From positions 257,862-303,900 of the forward strand of contig NZ_LN651372.1 of NCBI RefSeq assembly GCF_000826125.2: DNA of 46,039 nucleotides. Reading direction: 5' to 3'. Both the position numbers and the translations under genes were made by a program. Shown here piece by piece: positions 1-6,450 of the stretch; position 1 is the first letter of the stretch, and each line of letters begins with the position of its first letter. The notes under the pieces were generated by a model. The model was given only the letters and a program-made list of their open reading frames with translations. It was not told where the DNA came from and did no database searches. The DNA is from Bhargavaea cecembensis (GTDB lineage Bacteria; Bacillota; Bacilli; Bacillales_A; Planococcaceae).

Positions 1-312
1 GCCGTCCAGAAGTGCACGGCCGGAACCGAGCGCGAGCACCCAGCCGCTCTCCTCCGCCGCCTCGGCCAAGTGGCGGTTGATCCGCCCGGCAAGCGCCGTC
101 CCGCCCGTCATCGAGCTGATGAGGAACGGGGTCCGGCACGGGAAGCCGAGGAAGTCGGTTTCCAGGGAAATCTCTCCGAAATCGATCTCCGGCAACGCCT
201 GGTGGACAAATGAATACCGCTCGAACCCCGTGGTGATCCGGTCGCCGGTCACCTTTTCATTCAATGTGATATCAATATGCTCTGATTTCCGCCGCTCGAT
301 GGAGTCCGCCAA
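1..312 (-). CDS. fni: Type 2 isopentenyl-diphosphate delta-isomerase, N-terminal part (runs off window)
   Basis: The minus strand encodes 104 residues open to the window edge. It interconverts isopentenyl and dimethylallyl diphosphate with reduced FMN, supplying isoprenoid precursors in the cytosol. Diagnostic features of the type 2 (FMN) family are the early RRKSEHI segment, FVHQALPEID, FLISSMTGGT and the start of the LALGSGRAL segment, all in family order. I chose the TTG start at 312 because an AGCAGGTG Shine-Dalgarno-like stretch lies about 6 nt before it and an in-frame stop lies at 328-330. The MFS gene upstream ends at 339, only 26 nt away, so the two may be co-transcribed. A YisP-like prenyl enzyme lies 2 kb upstream. 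The C-terminal two thirds cannot be assessed. Confidence 0.9.
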   Translation of the reverse strand, partial: MADSIERRKSEHIDITLNEKVTGDRITTGFERYSFVHQALPEIDFGEISLETDFLGFPCRTPFLISSMTGGTALAGRINRHLAEAAEESGWVLALGSGRALLDG

Positions 313-338
313 GCCGCACACCTGCTTTCATTGTTGGT

Positions 339-1739
339 CTAAACTTGTTCCGGGCTTTTTTTCGGATCCCGGATGAAGAGAGTCAGCAGCAGCCCGGCCA
401 CCGCAATCCATCCCGCGACGATGAACGAGACATTCACTCCGCGGATGGCACCTGCCGGAGTCCCGTCCGGAATGGCGGCGGTCGCCATGACCGTGACGAG
501 GATGGCCGTTCCGACCGACCCGGACATTTGCCGGAATGTGTTGTTGACGGCGGTTCCGTGCGGGATGAGGGAATTCGGCAGCTGGTTGAGGCCGAGCGTG
601 GTCGACGGCATCATGACCATCGAGATGCCGAACATCCTCACGGCGTTCAGCACTGCCAGATAAGCGAAGCTCGTTTCGGCGGTCAGGTTCGTGAACATGA
701 AAGTCGTGACGGTCAGGATCGTGAAACCGGTGCGCAGCAGCCACTTCCCGCCATACTTGTCGAACAGGATGCCCGTCACCGGATTCATCAGCCCCATGAC
801 CGCGGCGCCCGGCAGCAGCATGAGGCCCGACTGGAAGGCAGTGAAGCCGTGCATCGTCTGCATGTAGATCGGCAGGATCACCGTCGCGGCGATCATCGAG
901 GAGAAGACGATCATGCCGAGGACCGTCGTTGTTGCAAAGATTTTATTCTGGAATACCCGCATCTCCAAAATCGGCTGCTCCAGCCGCAGCTGGCGGCGGA
1001 TGAACAAGAACAGCGTCACCGCGCCGACCAGCATGGCGATGCCGACCTGCGGCTGCAGCCATCCGCCGCTCCCCGCGATGCTGAAGCCGTAGAGCAGTCC
1101 GCCGAAGCCGAATGTCGACAGGATGATCGACGGGACGTCCACCTTCGGGAACGTCTGCTTTGTGACGTTCTTCAAGAGGAAGGCCGCTGCCGCGATGATC
1201 AGGAGGGCGACCGGAAGCACAACGTAGAAAATGCTGCGCCACGGGAACTGATCCACGAGATAACCGGACAGGCTCGGCCCGATCGCCGGCGCGAATGCGA
1301 TGACGAGCCCGTACATTCCCATCGCCTTTCCGCGTTGCTCGAGCGGAAACAGGAGGAACATGATCGTCTGGAGAAGAGGCATCATGATCCCGGCCCCCGC
1401 CCCCTGCAGGAGCCGGCCGGAGAGGAGCACCGGGAAATTCGGGGCCAGCGCAGCGGCCAGCGTGCCGGCGGCGAAAATCCCCATCGCGCTCAGGAACAGC
1501 CTGCGCGTCGTGTATGTCTGGATCAGGAACGCCGTGATCGGGATCATGATCCCGTTCACGAGCATGAAGCCCGACTGCAGCCACTGGACCGTGCTTTCGG
1601 CAATTCCGAAATCATGCATGATCGGCGGAAGCGCGGTCGCGACGAGTGTCTGGTTCAGGATCGTGATGAATGCACCCGACAAAAGCACGGCGAACAGCGG
1701 TATATTTTTTCTGAAATCGAACGTCTCGTTTTTGTTCAA
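339..1739 (-). CDS. DHA2 (EmrB/QacA) family MFS drug efflux permease
   Basis: A 466-residue multi-spanning membrane protein. The order of hydrophobic segments fits the 14-helix DHA2 subfamily of drug/proton antiporters. Visible motifs are LNQTLVATALPPI in helix 1, the loop QTYTTRRLF in the place of motif A, GRLLQGAGAGIMMPL (motif B region) and GLVIAFAPAIGPSLSG (antiporter motif C). Relatives include B. subtilis LmrB/Mdr, but the substrate cannot be read from sequence. The open frame extends to 1814, but the TTG at 1739, preceded by TAGGGGTG, is the better start since it begins NKNETFDF just before helix 1 and leaves room for the promoter at 1776-1784. Homology is certain at family level only. 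Confidence 0.88.
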   Translation of the reverse strand: MNKNETFDFRKNIPLFAVLLSGAFITILNQTLVATALPPIMHDFGIAESTVQWLQSGFMLVNGIMIPITAFLIQTYTTRRLFLSAMGIFAAGTLAAALAPNFPVLLSGRLLQGAGAGIMMPLLQTIMFLLFPLEQRGKAMGMYGLVIAFAPAIGPSLSGYLVDQFPWRSIFYVVLPVALLIIAAAAFLLKNVTKQTFPKVDVPSIILSTFGFGGLLYGFSIAGSGGWLQPQVGIAMLVGAVTLFLFIRRQLRLEQPILEMRVFQNKIFATTTVLGMIVFSSMIAATVILPIYMQTMHGFTAFQSGLMLLPGAAVMGLMNPVTGILFDKYGGKWLLRTGFTILTVTTFMFTNLTAETSFAYLAVLNAVRMFGISMVMMPSTTLGLNQLPNSLIPHGTAVNNTFRQMSGSVGTAILVTVMATAAIPDGTPAGAIRGVNVSFIVAGWIAVAGLLLTLFIRDPKKSPEQV

Positions 1740-1775
1740 AGCACCCCTACTTTCCCATCTGTCATTGTTGTCCCG

Positions 1776-1784
1776 ATTATAGCA
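1776..1784 (-). promoter_or_regulatory. Extended -10 promoter of the MFS gene
   Basis: On the minus strand the sequence reads TGCTATAAT, a perfect TATAAT with the TGn extension, 37 nt upstream of the TTG start. No good -35 hexamer is visible at 16-18 bp, as expected for an extended -10 promoter. Confidence 0.6.
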
Positions 1785-1886
1785 CAGGGGCAGAGGAGGG
1801 ACGGAAAGCAGCAACGTCCTCCTCCGGCAGGGAACGGCTCAACCGCCCCCGCCTGCAGCGGGTGGACTGCAGATCCGGACAGACAT

Positions 1887-1927
1887 AAAAATGCCCTCTT
1901 CCCTTTGGTACAGGAGAGGGCATTTTT
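1887..1927 (-). terminator. Intrinsic terminator after the YisP-like gene
   Basis: The arms AAAAATGCCCTCT and AGAGGGCATTTTT are perfectly complementary and followed by T residues in the minus direction. It lies 25 nt after the stop of the prenyl-synthase-like gene and upstream of the MFS promoter, separating the two units. It is symmetric enough to work both ways. Confidence 0.85.
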
Positions 1928-1951
1928 CTTGCGGCAACCAGTTTTCGCCGG

Positions 1952-2767
1952 TCAGTCCGCCTCCACTTCCGCGACCGTTTCCTCCACTTCCGCGCGCGTC
2001 ATCTTCTCGCGGCCTTCCTTCATGGCCTTCAGCGTCTTGTGGGCGAGGGCGAGCGGCAGCCGGCAGAACAGCAGGACGGTCTTCTTCCGCAGCAACTTCA
2101 TGTATTCATCGGCCTTCGCCAGGTTTTCCTCGGCATAGACGAACAGATCATCGCGCGTCCAGCCGTCCGGGACGAACGACACGCCGCGCTCTTCCATGTC
2201 TTCCTGTTCATTGCGCAGGATGTTGACGGCCTGCAGCCCGCGGCCGTAGCCGATGGCGAGTTCACGGTCGGTCTGCTCGCCGGCGTACAGCTCAAACAGA
2301 TCCGACAGCATGACGCCGACGAGGCCGGCCACGTAATATGTATAGTCATCCAGGTCTTCGCGCGTATGGACCTCCCAATTCCGGCGGGCCCATTCCGCCA
2401 TGCCTTCCGACATCTCACGCGCCGAGTCCGCGACAATCCCGCGGGAATCCGGCGGGCACGCCTGCAGCCACTCTTCAAGGCGGAGCGTCACTTCCGGCAT
2501 CCGGTCCTTCTTCTCGCCGAGGATCTCCATGTAACGCTCGTTGTCGAACGGCTCCACAAACAGTCCGGCCACTTGCGACAGCATCCGGTGTTTCGTCTCA
2601 TTGTCCAGCTCTTCATGGTCTTCGATTTCGTCGATCGCGCGGAAAACGAGATAAGCGGACGCGACGGAATGCTTTAACTGCTTCTGCAAGAATGTGATCG
2701 GTATATAAAAAGTGCGGCTCGTCTCTTTCAGGACGCGCATCGCTTCTTTCGGAAAAGCGCTCTCCAT
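1952..2767 (-). CDS. Squalene/phytoene synthase family protein, YisP-like
   Basis: 271 residues, the usual length of the trans-isoprenyl diphosphate head-to-head synthase fold. The first Asp-rich motif is DEIED (residues 46-50). The second, which in true synthases reads DxxED after NILR, is here NEQED (residues 186-190), so its first Asp is Asn. B. subtilis YisP, of similar length, belongs to the same family but is reported to release farnesol from farnesyl diphosphate, and a changed Asp motif fits such a role better than squalene synthesis. That is inference. The ATG at 2767 was chosen because GGAGGAGG lies 8 nt upstream; a longer frame to 2878 lacks such a site. No carotenoid desaturase lies nearby. 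Own promoter (2819-2847) and terminator (1887-1927). Confidence 0.87.
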   Translation of the reverse strand: MESAFPKEAMRVLKETSRTFYIPITFLQKQLKHSVASAYLVFRAIDEIEDHEELDNETKHRMLSQVAGLFVEPFDNERYMEILGEKKDRMPEVTLRLEEWLQACPPDSRGIVADSAREMSEGMAEWARRNWEVHTREDLDDYTYYVAGLVGVMLSDLFELYAGEQTDRELAIGYGRGLQAVNILRNEQEDMEERGVSFVPDGWTRDDLFVYAEENLAKADEYMKLLRKKTVLLFCRLPLALAHKTLKAMKEGREKMTRAEVEETVAEVEAD

Positions 2768-2818
2768 GTGAAATTCCTCCTCCATCCGAGACAGGTCCCG
2801 GCGGTCCTCATGGCTTCC

Positions 2819-2847
2819 ATTATATCGTTCTTCCATGCGGACTTGAA
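2819..2847 (-). promoter_or_regulatory. Sigma-A promoter of the YisP-like gene
   Basis: The minus strand has TATAAT at 2819-2824 and TTCAAG at 2842-2847 separated by exactly 17 bp. The -10 is perfect and the -35 matches 3 of 6 positions. Confidence 0.55.
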
Positions 2848-2912
2848 GCGAAGCACTGCAGGAGCGGGATGATGCCAATTAACAGTCATTTTTCTTCCTG
2901 TCCATTTTCCTG

Positions 2913-2940
2913 TATACTGTAAAAAACTGACGGACCGTCA
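2913..2940 (+). promoter_or_regulatory. -10 element and adjacent 13-bp palindrome upstream of the SET gene
   Basis: TATACT at 2913-2918 is a likely -10 box. Ten bases further on, TGACGGACCGTCA (2928-2940) is a perfect palindrome around one central base. It lies between the expected transcription start and the Shine-Dalgarno site, where a repressor operator would be placed. No regulator can be named. Confidence 0.4.
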
Positions 2941-2960
2941 AGAACGAGCAGGTGATTCAA

Positions 2961-3353
2961 TTGATCCAAATCGGAGCTTCCGAATTAAGCGGCGGTGAAT
3001 TCACCCGGGGCGTATTCGCCACGCAAGACATCAAAAAAGGCGAACTGATCCACGAAGCGCCGGTGATCGCTTATCCGAATGACCAGCATGAACATATCGA
3101 AAAGACACTGCTCGCCGACTATGCGTTTGAATACGGCATCAACCATACCGCCATGCTCCTCGGCTACGGGATGCTGTTCAATCATTCCTACCATCCGAAC
3201 GCCACGTATGAAATCAGCTTTGAGAAGCATACATTCGACTTCTACGCCTACACTGACATCGAAGCGGGCAAGGAAATCCTGATCAACTACAACGGCGATG
3301 AGGAAGACCAGGAAAAGCTGTGGTTTGACCGTGAAGACGAAGAAGGAGACTGA
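2961..3353 (+). CDS. SET domain-containing protein
   Basis: 130 residues that are nearly all SET domain. Family landmarks are TRGVFATQDIKKGELI (usual GRGVFA.. entry), the FNHSYHPNA segment that matches the cofactor-binding NHS/C motif, and AGKEILINYNG, the usual GEEL.. Y motif at the C-terminus. SET proteins methylate lysines with S-adenosylmethionine in eukaryotes; small bacterial versions are common in Firmicutes but their substrates are not known to me. The TTG at 2961 has AGGTG 6 nt upstream and starts MIQIGASE, which fits; GTG at 2952 overlaps that site and is less likely. One of only two plus-strand genes here, with its own promoter and a shared terminator. The C-terminus is acidic (GDEEDQ..DREDEEGD). 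Confidence 0.85.
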   Translation: MIQIGASELSGGEFTRGVFATQDIKKGELIHEAPVIAYPNDQHEHIEKTLLADYAFEYGINHTAMLLGYGMLFNHSYHPNATYEISFEKHTFDFYAYTDIEAGKEILINYNGDEEDQEKLWFDREDEEGD

Positions 3354-3373
3354 TGCGCTTCTCCTCAAATAAC

Positions 3374-3415
3374 AAGCCTGCGATCCGGATCAAACCGGCC
3401 CGCAGGCTTTTCTTG
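3374..3415. terminator. Bidirectional terminator between convergent SET and SDR genes
   Basis: AAGCCTGCG (3374-3382) pairs with CGCAGGCTT (3401-3409) and is followed by TTCTTGTTT on the plus strand. The SDR gene ends at 3417 on the other strand, so one hairpin probably serves both units. Confidence 0.8.
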
Positions 3416-3416
3416 T

Positions 3417-4187
3417 TTAATTCATAACGAGGCCACCGTCGACGATTAGGTTCTGCCCCGTGACCGAGCGGCTCCACGGTGAGGCGAAGAACAAGACGGC
3501 ATCGGCCAGCTCTGCAGGCGTCGTCACTTTTCCGAGCGGCGTGCCTTCCCGGATGATGTCAAACACCGCGTCCGGCGTCGCTGCGCTGGCGTCAGTCTTC
3601 TCCAACAGCCCGCCGGACACCATGTTCACATGAATGCCGTCGGGACCTAGCTCCTTCGCCATGTTGCGGGTCATCGATAGAAGCGCCGCCTTGCTTGTGT
3701 TGTAGTCATGGTACGGAACGACCGGATGCTGGAACAGATTGGTCCCGATGTTGATAATCCGCCCGAATTTCTGTTCTGCCATGTCTTTCCGGCCCGCCTG
3801 CAGCGTATTGAGGGTGGACTTGATGCTCCCTTCAAACTGCTCGGAGAAATCGGCCCATCCGATTTCATCAAGTTGCTTGCGCTCATCCCCGTTGAACGTA
3901 AAGTTGACGAGCGCATTGTTGACGATGGTCGTCACCGGACGGCCGAAATGTTCTTTCGCTTTCCGGAACATCTCTTTTACCGAATCGGGGTCACGGACGT
4001 CCGCCTGGATGGCGAAAGCATTTGCTCCGATTTCTTCCGCCGTCTCCTCCGCCTGCTCCTTGCTGGAAAAGTAATTGATGATCACTTTTGCCCCTTCGCG
4101 GCCGAATGCCCGGGCGATTTCGGCACCCAGCCCCCTGCCTGCTCCTGTCACGAGTACCACCTGTTTGTTCAATTCCACTTCAGCCAT
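3417..4187 (-). CDS. SDR family oxidoreductase (3-oxoacyl-ACP reductase-like), TPP riboswitch controlled
   Basis: 256 residues, classical short-chain dehydrogenase length. TGAGRGLG (residues 15-22) is the Rossmann dinucleotide motif; NNAL at 90-93 takes the NNAG place; YNTSK gives the catalytic Tyr162 and Lys166. The usual catalytic Ser, 13 residues before the Tyr, is Thr149. Family assignment is firm and FabG-like annotation is conventional, but the physiological substrate is unknown. A TPP riboswitch with terminator lies directly upstream, so the gene should be repressed when thiamine diphosphate is plentiful. From memory, comparative work on thiamine regulons described a riboswitch-linked oxoacyl-reductase-like gene called oarX; this looks like such a gene. 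The ATG at 4187 follows AAGGGGAG closely. Confidence 0.9.
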   Translation of the reverse strand: MAEVELNKQVVLVTGAGRGLGAEIARAFGREGAKVIINYFSSKEQAEETAEEIGANAFAIQADVRDPDSVKEMFRKAKEHFGRPVTTIVNNALVNFTFNGDERKQLDEIGWADFSEQFEGSIKSTLNTLQAGRKDMAEQKFGRIINIGTNLFQHPVVPYHDYNTSKAALLSMTRNMAKELGPDGIHVNMVSGGLLEKTDASAATPDAVFDIIREGTPLGKVTTPAELADAVLFFASPWSRSVTGQNLIVDGGLVMN

Positions 4188-4204
4188 CTCCCCTTTTTAT
4201 CCAT

Positions 4205-4232
4205 AAAAAAAGAGACCACCGGAAAGTGATCT
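4205..4232 (-). terminator. Riboswitch expression-platform terminator
   Basis: On the minus strand AGATCAC (4226-4232) pairs with GTGGTCT (4213-4219) with one G-T wobble, followed at once by C and seven T. It lies between the TPP aptamer and the SDR start, so ligand binding would favour termination. Confidence 0.85.
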
Positions 4233-4253
4233 GCGTCTGCACCAAAAGGGCTC

Positions 4254-4339
4254 CGCCACTTCCCTACGCCGGTATTGACCGGATCAGGTTCAAAGGGTCG
4301 GATTGCTCCTCTCAGCCGAAACGCGGCACCCCCAGTGAT
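4254..4339 (-). promoter_or_regulatory. TPP (thi-box) riboswitch aptamer
   Basis: Read on the minus strand, the block carries the conserved thi-box elements in order: GGGGGTGC, GGCTGAGA, ACCCTTTGAACCTGATC and CCGG..AATACCGGCGTAGGGA, closed by a CACT/AGTG stem. This is an essentially canonical thiamine diphosphate aptamer. It is followed by a T-tracted terminator and then the SDR gene, the only gene it can control before the convergent terminator at 3374-3415. Confidence 0.96.
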
Positions 4340-4365
4340 CTGTTTCTTTATTTTGCTCAGACTCA

Positions 4366-4374
4366 AGTATATCA
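4366..4374 (-). promoter_or_regulatory. Extended -10 promoter of the riboswitch transcript
   Basis: The minus strand reads TGATATACT, a TGn-extended TATACT, about 27 nt ahead of the aptamer. No convincing -35 box is seen in the GC-rich stretch upstream. Confidence 0.5.
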
Positions 4375-4407
4375 CACTTCCGGCGGCCGGCCCGGCTTCA
4401 TGCCAGC

Positions 4408-4715
4408 TCATCCCCTGCCGTATGTCCGGCTGTAGAAAGTGCCCGAGAGGACCATTTCCCGCACCGTCTCGAGCCACAATGCTTCATATTTCGCAGCGCC
4501 TCCGCACCCGCCCGGCCGCGCAGACCCTTGGCCGCACACTTTCCGAGGACGACCGCATCCGGAAGCGATTCATTGAATCCGCCGGCGGTGTTCGGTGCAG
4601 GAAACTTGGGGCCGATTTCTTCTGCGAGTTCGGCAAGCGCGTTGACGTCAACGGAACGGCTCTCTGGAAATAACGAAGTCCCTCTCCTGCGGACAGAAAA
4701 GGTAACAGACGGCAA
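4408..4715 (-). pseudogene. Decayed C-terminal fragment of an FAD-dependent monooxygenase
   Basis: The fragment matches the C-terminus of the intact monooxygenase at 6451-7557. GGFNESLPDAVVLGKCAAKGL parallels SGFNESLQDAVVLGKCAAKGL there. After the EALR segment the match continues in another frame (AKYEALWLETVREMV, then FYSRTYGRG and a stop at 4408-4410), so a frameshift is present. The upstream part runs ELAEEIGPKFP straight into APNTAGGF, omitting about 40 residues that include the GD flavin-binding motif of the intact copy. The FAD-binding N-terminus is absent. This is a relic of a paralogue with an internal deletion and a frameshift, squeezed between the DUF4256 gene and the riboswitch promoter. 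Confidence 0.85.
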
Positions 4716-4720
4716 TGGAC

Positions 4721-5287
4721 TCAGACGCGCAGCTTTCCGCGGAAACCGCGCGAGGCATAGTAAGAGGAAGCCCCGTTGTGGTAAACGAACACATGGCCGT
4801 AACGCCAGTCGCCAAACAGCGCACCCCCGAGCGCCCGGATATCCTCCGGGGTTCGGATCCAGCTCGACGTCTTCTTGTCCAGCGGCCCGAATTCCTGAAG
4901 TGCTCGGTATTCGTCTTCCGTCAGCAGATCGATTCCCATCGCCTCCGCCATTTCCTCCACGCTCGTCTCCGGCTTGTGCTTCGACCGCGACTCGAGCGCC
5001 TGCCGGTCATAGCAGGTGCTCCGGCGGCCTTTCGGGCTTTCCGGAGACAGGTCGCAGAACAGGAACTCGTCGTTCTCACGGTCGTAGGCGATCACGTCCG
5101 GTTCACCGCCGGTCCGTTCCATTTCGGCGAGTGACCAAAGTTTCTCCGGACGGGCCTCCAGCTTCTCCTGCACATCTGCCCACCGGAGACCTTCATGGCG
5201 GTCCTGATTCCCTTCGAACCGGGTTTTCAGCTCTTCCAGCAGCATTTCCCGTTCTTCCCCCGTCAATTCCCTGTTGCCTGTTGCCAC
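4721..5287 (-). CDS. DUF4256 domain-containing protein
   Basis: 188 residues filling the whole DUF4256 family length. Recognisable blocks are EGLRWADVQEKLEARPEKLW, EMERTGGEPDVIAYD, SPESPKGRRSTCYDRQALESR, KTSSWIRTPEDIRALGGALF and the C-terminal VFVYHNGASSYYASRGFRG. It is soluble, charged and has no signal peptide. I know of no established function. The start is GTG at 5287, preceded by GAGGAGG with 8 nt spacing. The pseudogene begins 6 nt after its stop. Confidence 0.88.
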   Translation of the reverse strand: MATGNRELTGEEREMLLEELKTRFEGNQDRHEGLRWADVQEKLEARPEKLWSLAEMERTGGEPDVIAYDRENDEFLFCDLSPESPKGRRSTCYDRQALESRSKHKPETSVEEMAEAMGIDLLTEDEYRALQEFGPLDKKTSSWIRTPEDIRALGGALFGDWRYGHVFVYHNGASSYYASRGFRGKLRV

Positions 5288-5376
5288 GTTCTGTCCCTCC
5301 TCGTTTGAGTGGTCCGCTTCCTTCTTCTCTTTTTACCATGAAGCTTGCCTTCGCACAATCACGGGTACACAAAATT

Positions 5377-5382
5377 TATAAT
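5377..5382 (+). promoter_or_regulatory. -10 element of the choloylglycine-hydrolase-family gene
   Basis: A perfect TATAAT in an AT-rich patch, 38 nt ahead of the ATG. No -35 hexamer of quality is visible at normal spacing, so this is tentative. Confidence 0.4.
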
Positions 5383-5419
5383 GAAACTGGACAACAACAG
5401 ATGAAACGGATGTGATCGG

Positions 5420-6388
5420 ATGTGCACGACAATCGGATTTCCACATGAAGAGGGCATCGTGTTCGGCCGGACGCTGGAAATGGGCGTGAAGCTGGAAAAT
5501 CAGGTTCTGTTTGTCCCCCGGAACAGCAAGGCTTTCGTGAGCGCTGCAGAACAAAATGATGATTCGATCTACGCGACGATCGGCACGGGTTTCATGAACA
5601 TGGCCGCTTTCGGGGACGGCATCAACGAAATGGGATTGATGGGCTCCAGCAACCTGCTTCCCGGCTACGCTTCCTATTCAAAAAAGCCGGTGGACGGAAA
5701 GATCAATCTGACCGTTGCAAACGCTTTTAATTACTTGCTCAGCCGGTGCAGGAATGTGGAAGAGGTACGGAAAGAGGCGGGAAAGTTATCCGTCCTGGAA
5801 CGGGGCAAGACAGATGACGATGTGTCCGGAGACATGCACTTCTTCTTCATGGATGCAGACGGAGACGGGCTTGTCCTGGAACCGGAAGACGGGCGGCTCC
5901 TCGCCTATGACAATCTATACGGCGTGCTGACGAATGCACCTGGATTCCCCTGGCATGCGACAAACCTGAAAAACTACCTGAATTTGCGGGCCGAAAACGT
6001 CGGTCAGAACGATTGGAACGGAACATTGCTATCCAAGTTCGGGGAAGGCAGCGGCCTGGTCGGGCTTCCCGGCGACTTCACTCCGCCATCCCGCTTTGTC
6101 CGGGCGGCATTCTTCGTTTCCGCCACACCGGAAGCCCTCGACCGCCTGGCAGCCATTTTGCAGGCTTTCCGCATTCTCTCCCAGTCGGATATCCCGACCG
6201 GCGCAGTGGTCGATCCGGATAACGGATATATGGATGAAACGTTGTATACGGCTGTCATGGACTCCGCAAAAAAAGCGTACTTCGTCAAAGGCCACGACAA
6301 TATCAATATCCAACCGTTCTATCTTGACGATTTTAAGGACGAGCGGGACATCCGGATCATTGTGCCGGAAAAGGAGATGAATCTCTGA
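5420..6388 (+). CDS. Choloylglycine hydrolase / penicillin V acylase family amidase
   Basis: 322 residues, the normal size of the family. These Ntn hydrolases cleave linear amides (conjugated bile salts, penicillin V, N-acyl homoserine lactones) with an N-terminal Cys exposed by Met removal. The protein starts Met-Cys2, fixing the start codon despite a weak ribosome-binding site. Arg17 in FGRTLE, the NLLPGYASY block near residue 78 and LTNAPGFPWH (Asn172) are at the expected family places. Residue 20 of the FGRTLE block is Glu where bile salt hydrolases have Asp. The relation is closest in type to B. subtilis YxeI. No signal peptide, so cytoplasmic. Substrate cannot be decided. Monocistronic, with its own terminator. 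Confidence 0.9.
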   Translation: MCTTIGFPHEEGIVFGRTLEMGVKLENQVLFVPRNSKAFVSAAEQNDDSIYATIGTGFMNMAAFGDGINEMGLMGSSNLLPGYASYSKKPVDGKINLTVANAFNYLLSRCRNVEEVRKEAGKLSVLERGKTDDDVSGDMHFFFMDADGDGLVLEPEDGRLLAYDNLYGVLTNAPGFPWHATNLKNYLNLRAENVGQNDWNGTLLSKFGEGSGLVGLPGDFTPPSRFVRAAFFVSATPEALDRLAAILQAFRILSQSDIPTGAVVDPDNGYMDETLYTAVMDSAKKAYFVKGHDNINIQPFYLDDFKDERDIRIIVPEKEMNL

Positions 6389-6391
6389 ACG

Positions 6392-6436
6392 AACCATGCC
6401 TGTGGCCGGACGTGCGGCGCACAGGCATGGTTTTTT
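6392..6436 (+). terminator. Strong intrinsic terminator
   Basis: AACCATGCCTGTG (6392-6404) pairs perfectly with CACAGGCATGGTT (6420-6432), followed by a run of six T on the plus strand. The convergent monooxygenase gene ends at 6451. Confidence 0.92.
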
Positions 6437-6450
6437 CAATGATTGCGGCT

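Noticed and set aside
345-2138. 597-codon plus-strand frame opposite the MFS and prenyl-enzyme genes
   Set aside because: Arg- and His-rich antisense product with no family likeness; crosses a terminator and lies opposite two convincing genes. A by-product of high GC.
4169-4477. 102-codon minus-strand frame over the TPP riboswitch
   Set aside because: It reads through the aptamer and terminator; the RNA structure explains the conservation.
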